Assembly (NCBI GenBank): GCA_026419405.1
Contig: JANZZL010000128.1
Coordinates: forward strand, 1-34,872
DNA from: Paracoccaceae bacterium
GTDB lineage: Bacteria; Pseudomonadota; Alphaproteobacteria; Rhodobacterales; Rhodobacteraceae
Reading direction: 5' to 3'
Length of the DNA stretch: 34,872 nucleotides
Shown: positions 33,697-34,872 of the stretch, in pieces
How positions within the stretch are numbered: the stretch's first letter is position 1
Layout: every line of letters starts with the position of its first letter
Made by a program: the position numbers and the translations under genes
Notes under the pieces: model-generated
Databases searched by the model: none
The model's input: the letters and a program-made list of their open reading frames with translations, nothing else
Told to the model about the DNA's origin: nothing

Positions 33697-34872
<1,176 letters not shown>

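Overview
The window looks like one end of a chromosomal contig from a high-GC alphaproteobacterium, most likely of the Rhodobacteraceae (Rhodobacter/Paracoccus/Roseobacter group). The grounds are: an S10-spc-alpha ribosomal cluster with adk between secY and rpsM and without rpsD, infA or rpmJ; a four-gene amino-acid ABC transporter of the Aap/Bzt type; the run yidC - MOSC - engB with argB close by; GC-dominated third codon positions; and a LuxI/LuxR pair. No rRNA, tRNA, CRISPR array, transposase or prophage gene was seen.

Layout, left to right. (1) 1-523 is a very GC-rich gene-free stretch with a strong hairpin and a 13-bp tandem repeat. (2) 524-6835, mostly plus strand: yidC (interrupted by an in-frame TGA), a MOSC protein and engB, joined by 4-bp overlaps; a minus-strand SDR oxidoreductase; argB; a small double-cluster ferredoxin-like protein; and a SixA-type phosphohistidine phosphatase. 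(3) 6846-11534, minus strand: bztABCD, an ABC importer for acidic amino acids and their amides, with a hairpin after the binding-protein gene. (4) 11725-15874, minus strand: rarA, crcB, rluC, a HAD phosphatase and an ATP12-type F1 assembly chaperone; the last four genes overlap at start/stop codons. (5) About 600 bp without a gene, then luxI and luxR (minus), a divergent 59-codon gene of unknown function (plus), and a bidirectional terminator. (6) 18076-34872, minus strand: tuf, then the complete S10-spc-alpha series from rpsJ to rplQ.

The ribosomal cluster makes ribosomal proteins of both subunits, the SecY translocon, adenylate kinase and the RNA polymerase alpha subunit. It is almost seamless except between rpmD and rplO, where about 990 bp separates the genes and a plus-strand gene for a membrane-anchored DUF4230-like protein runs against the operon. 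A promoter-like element in front of rplO suggests that rplO-secY-adk-rpsM-rpsK-rpoA-rplQ can be transcribed independently. Several intercistronic spacers in the cluster hold perfect GC-rich hairpins.

The most interesting items are the nonsense codon inside the normally essential yidC; the antisense gene embedded in the spc operon; the quorum-sensing pair with its divergent mini-gene and small palindromes next to rplQ; the phased GTGCAC repeats just after rpoA; and a codon-usage shift within tuf, whose start codon is the last triplet of the window. No wholly new multi-gene system could be demonstrated from sequence alone.
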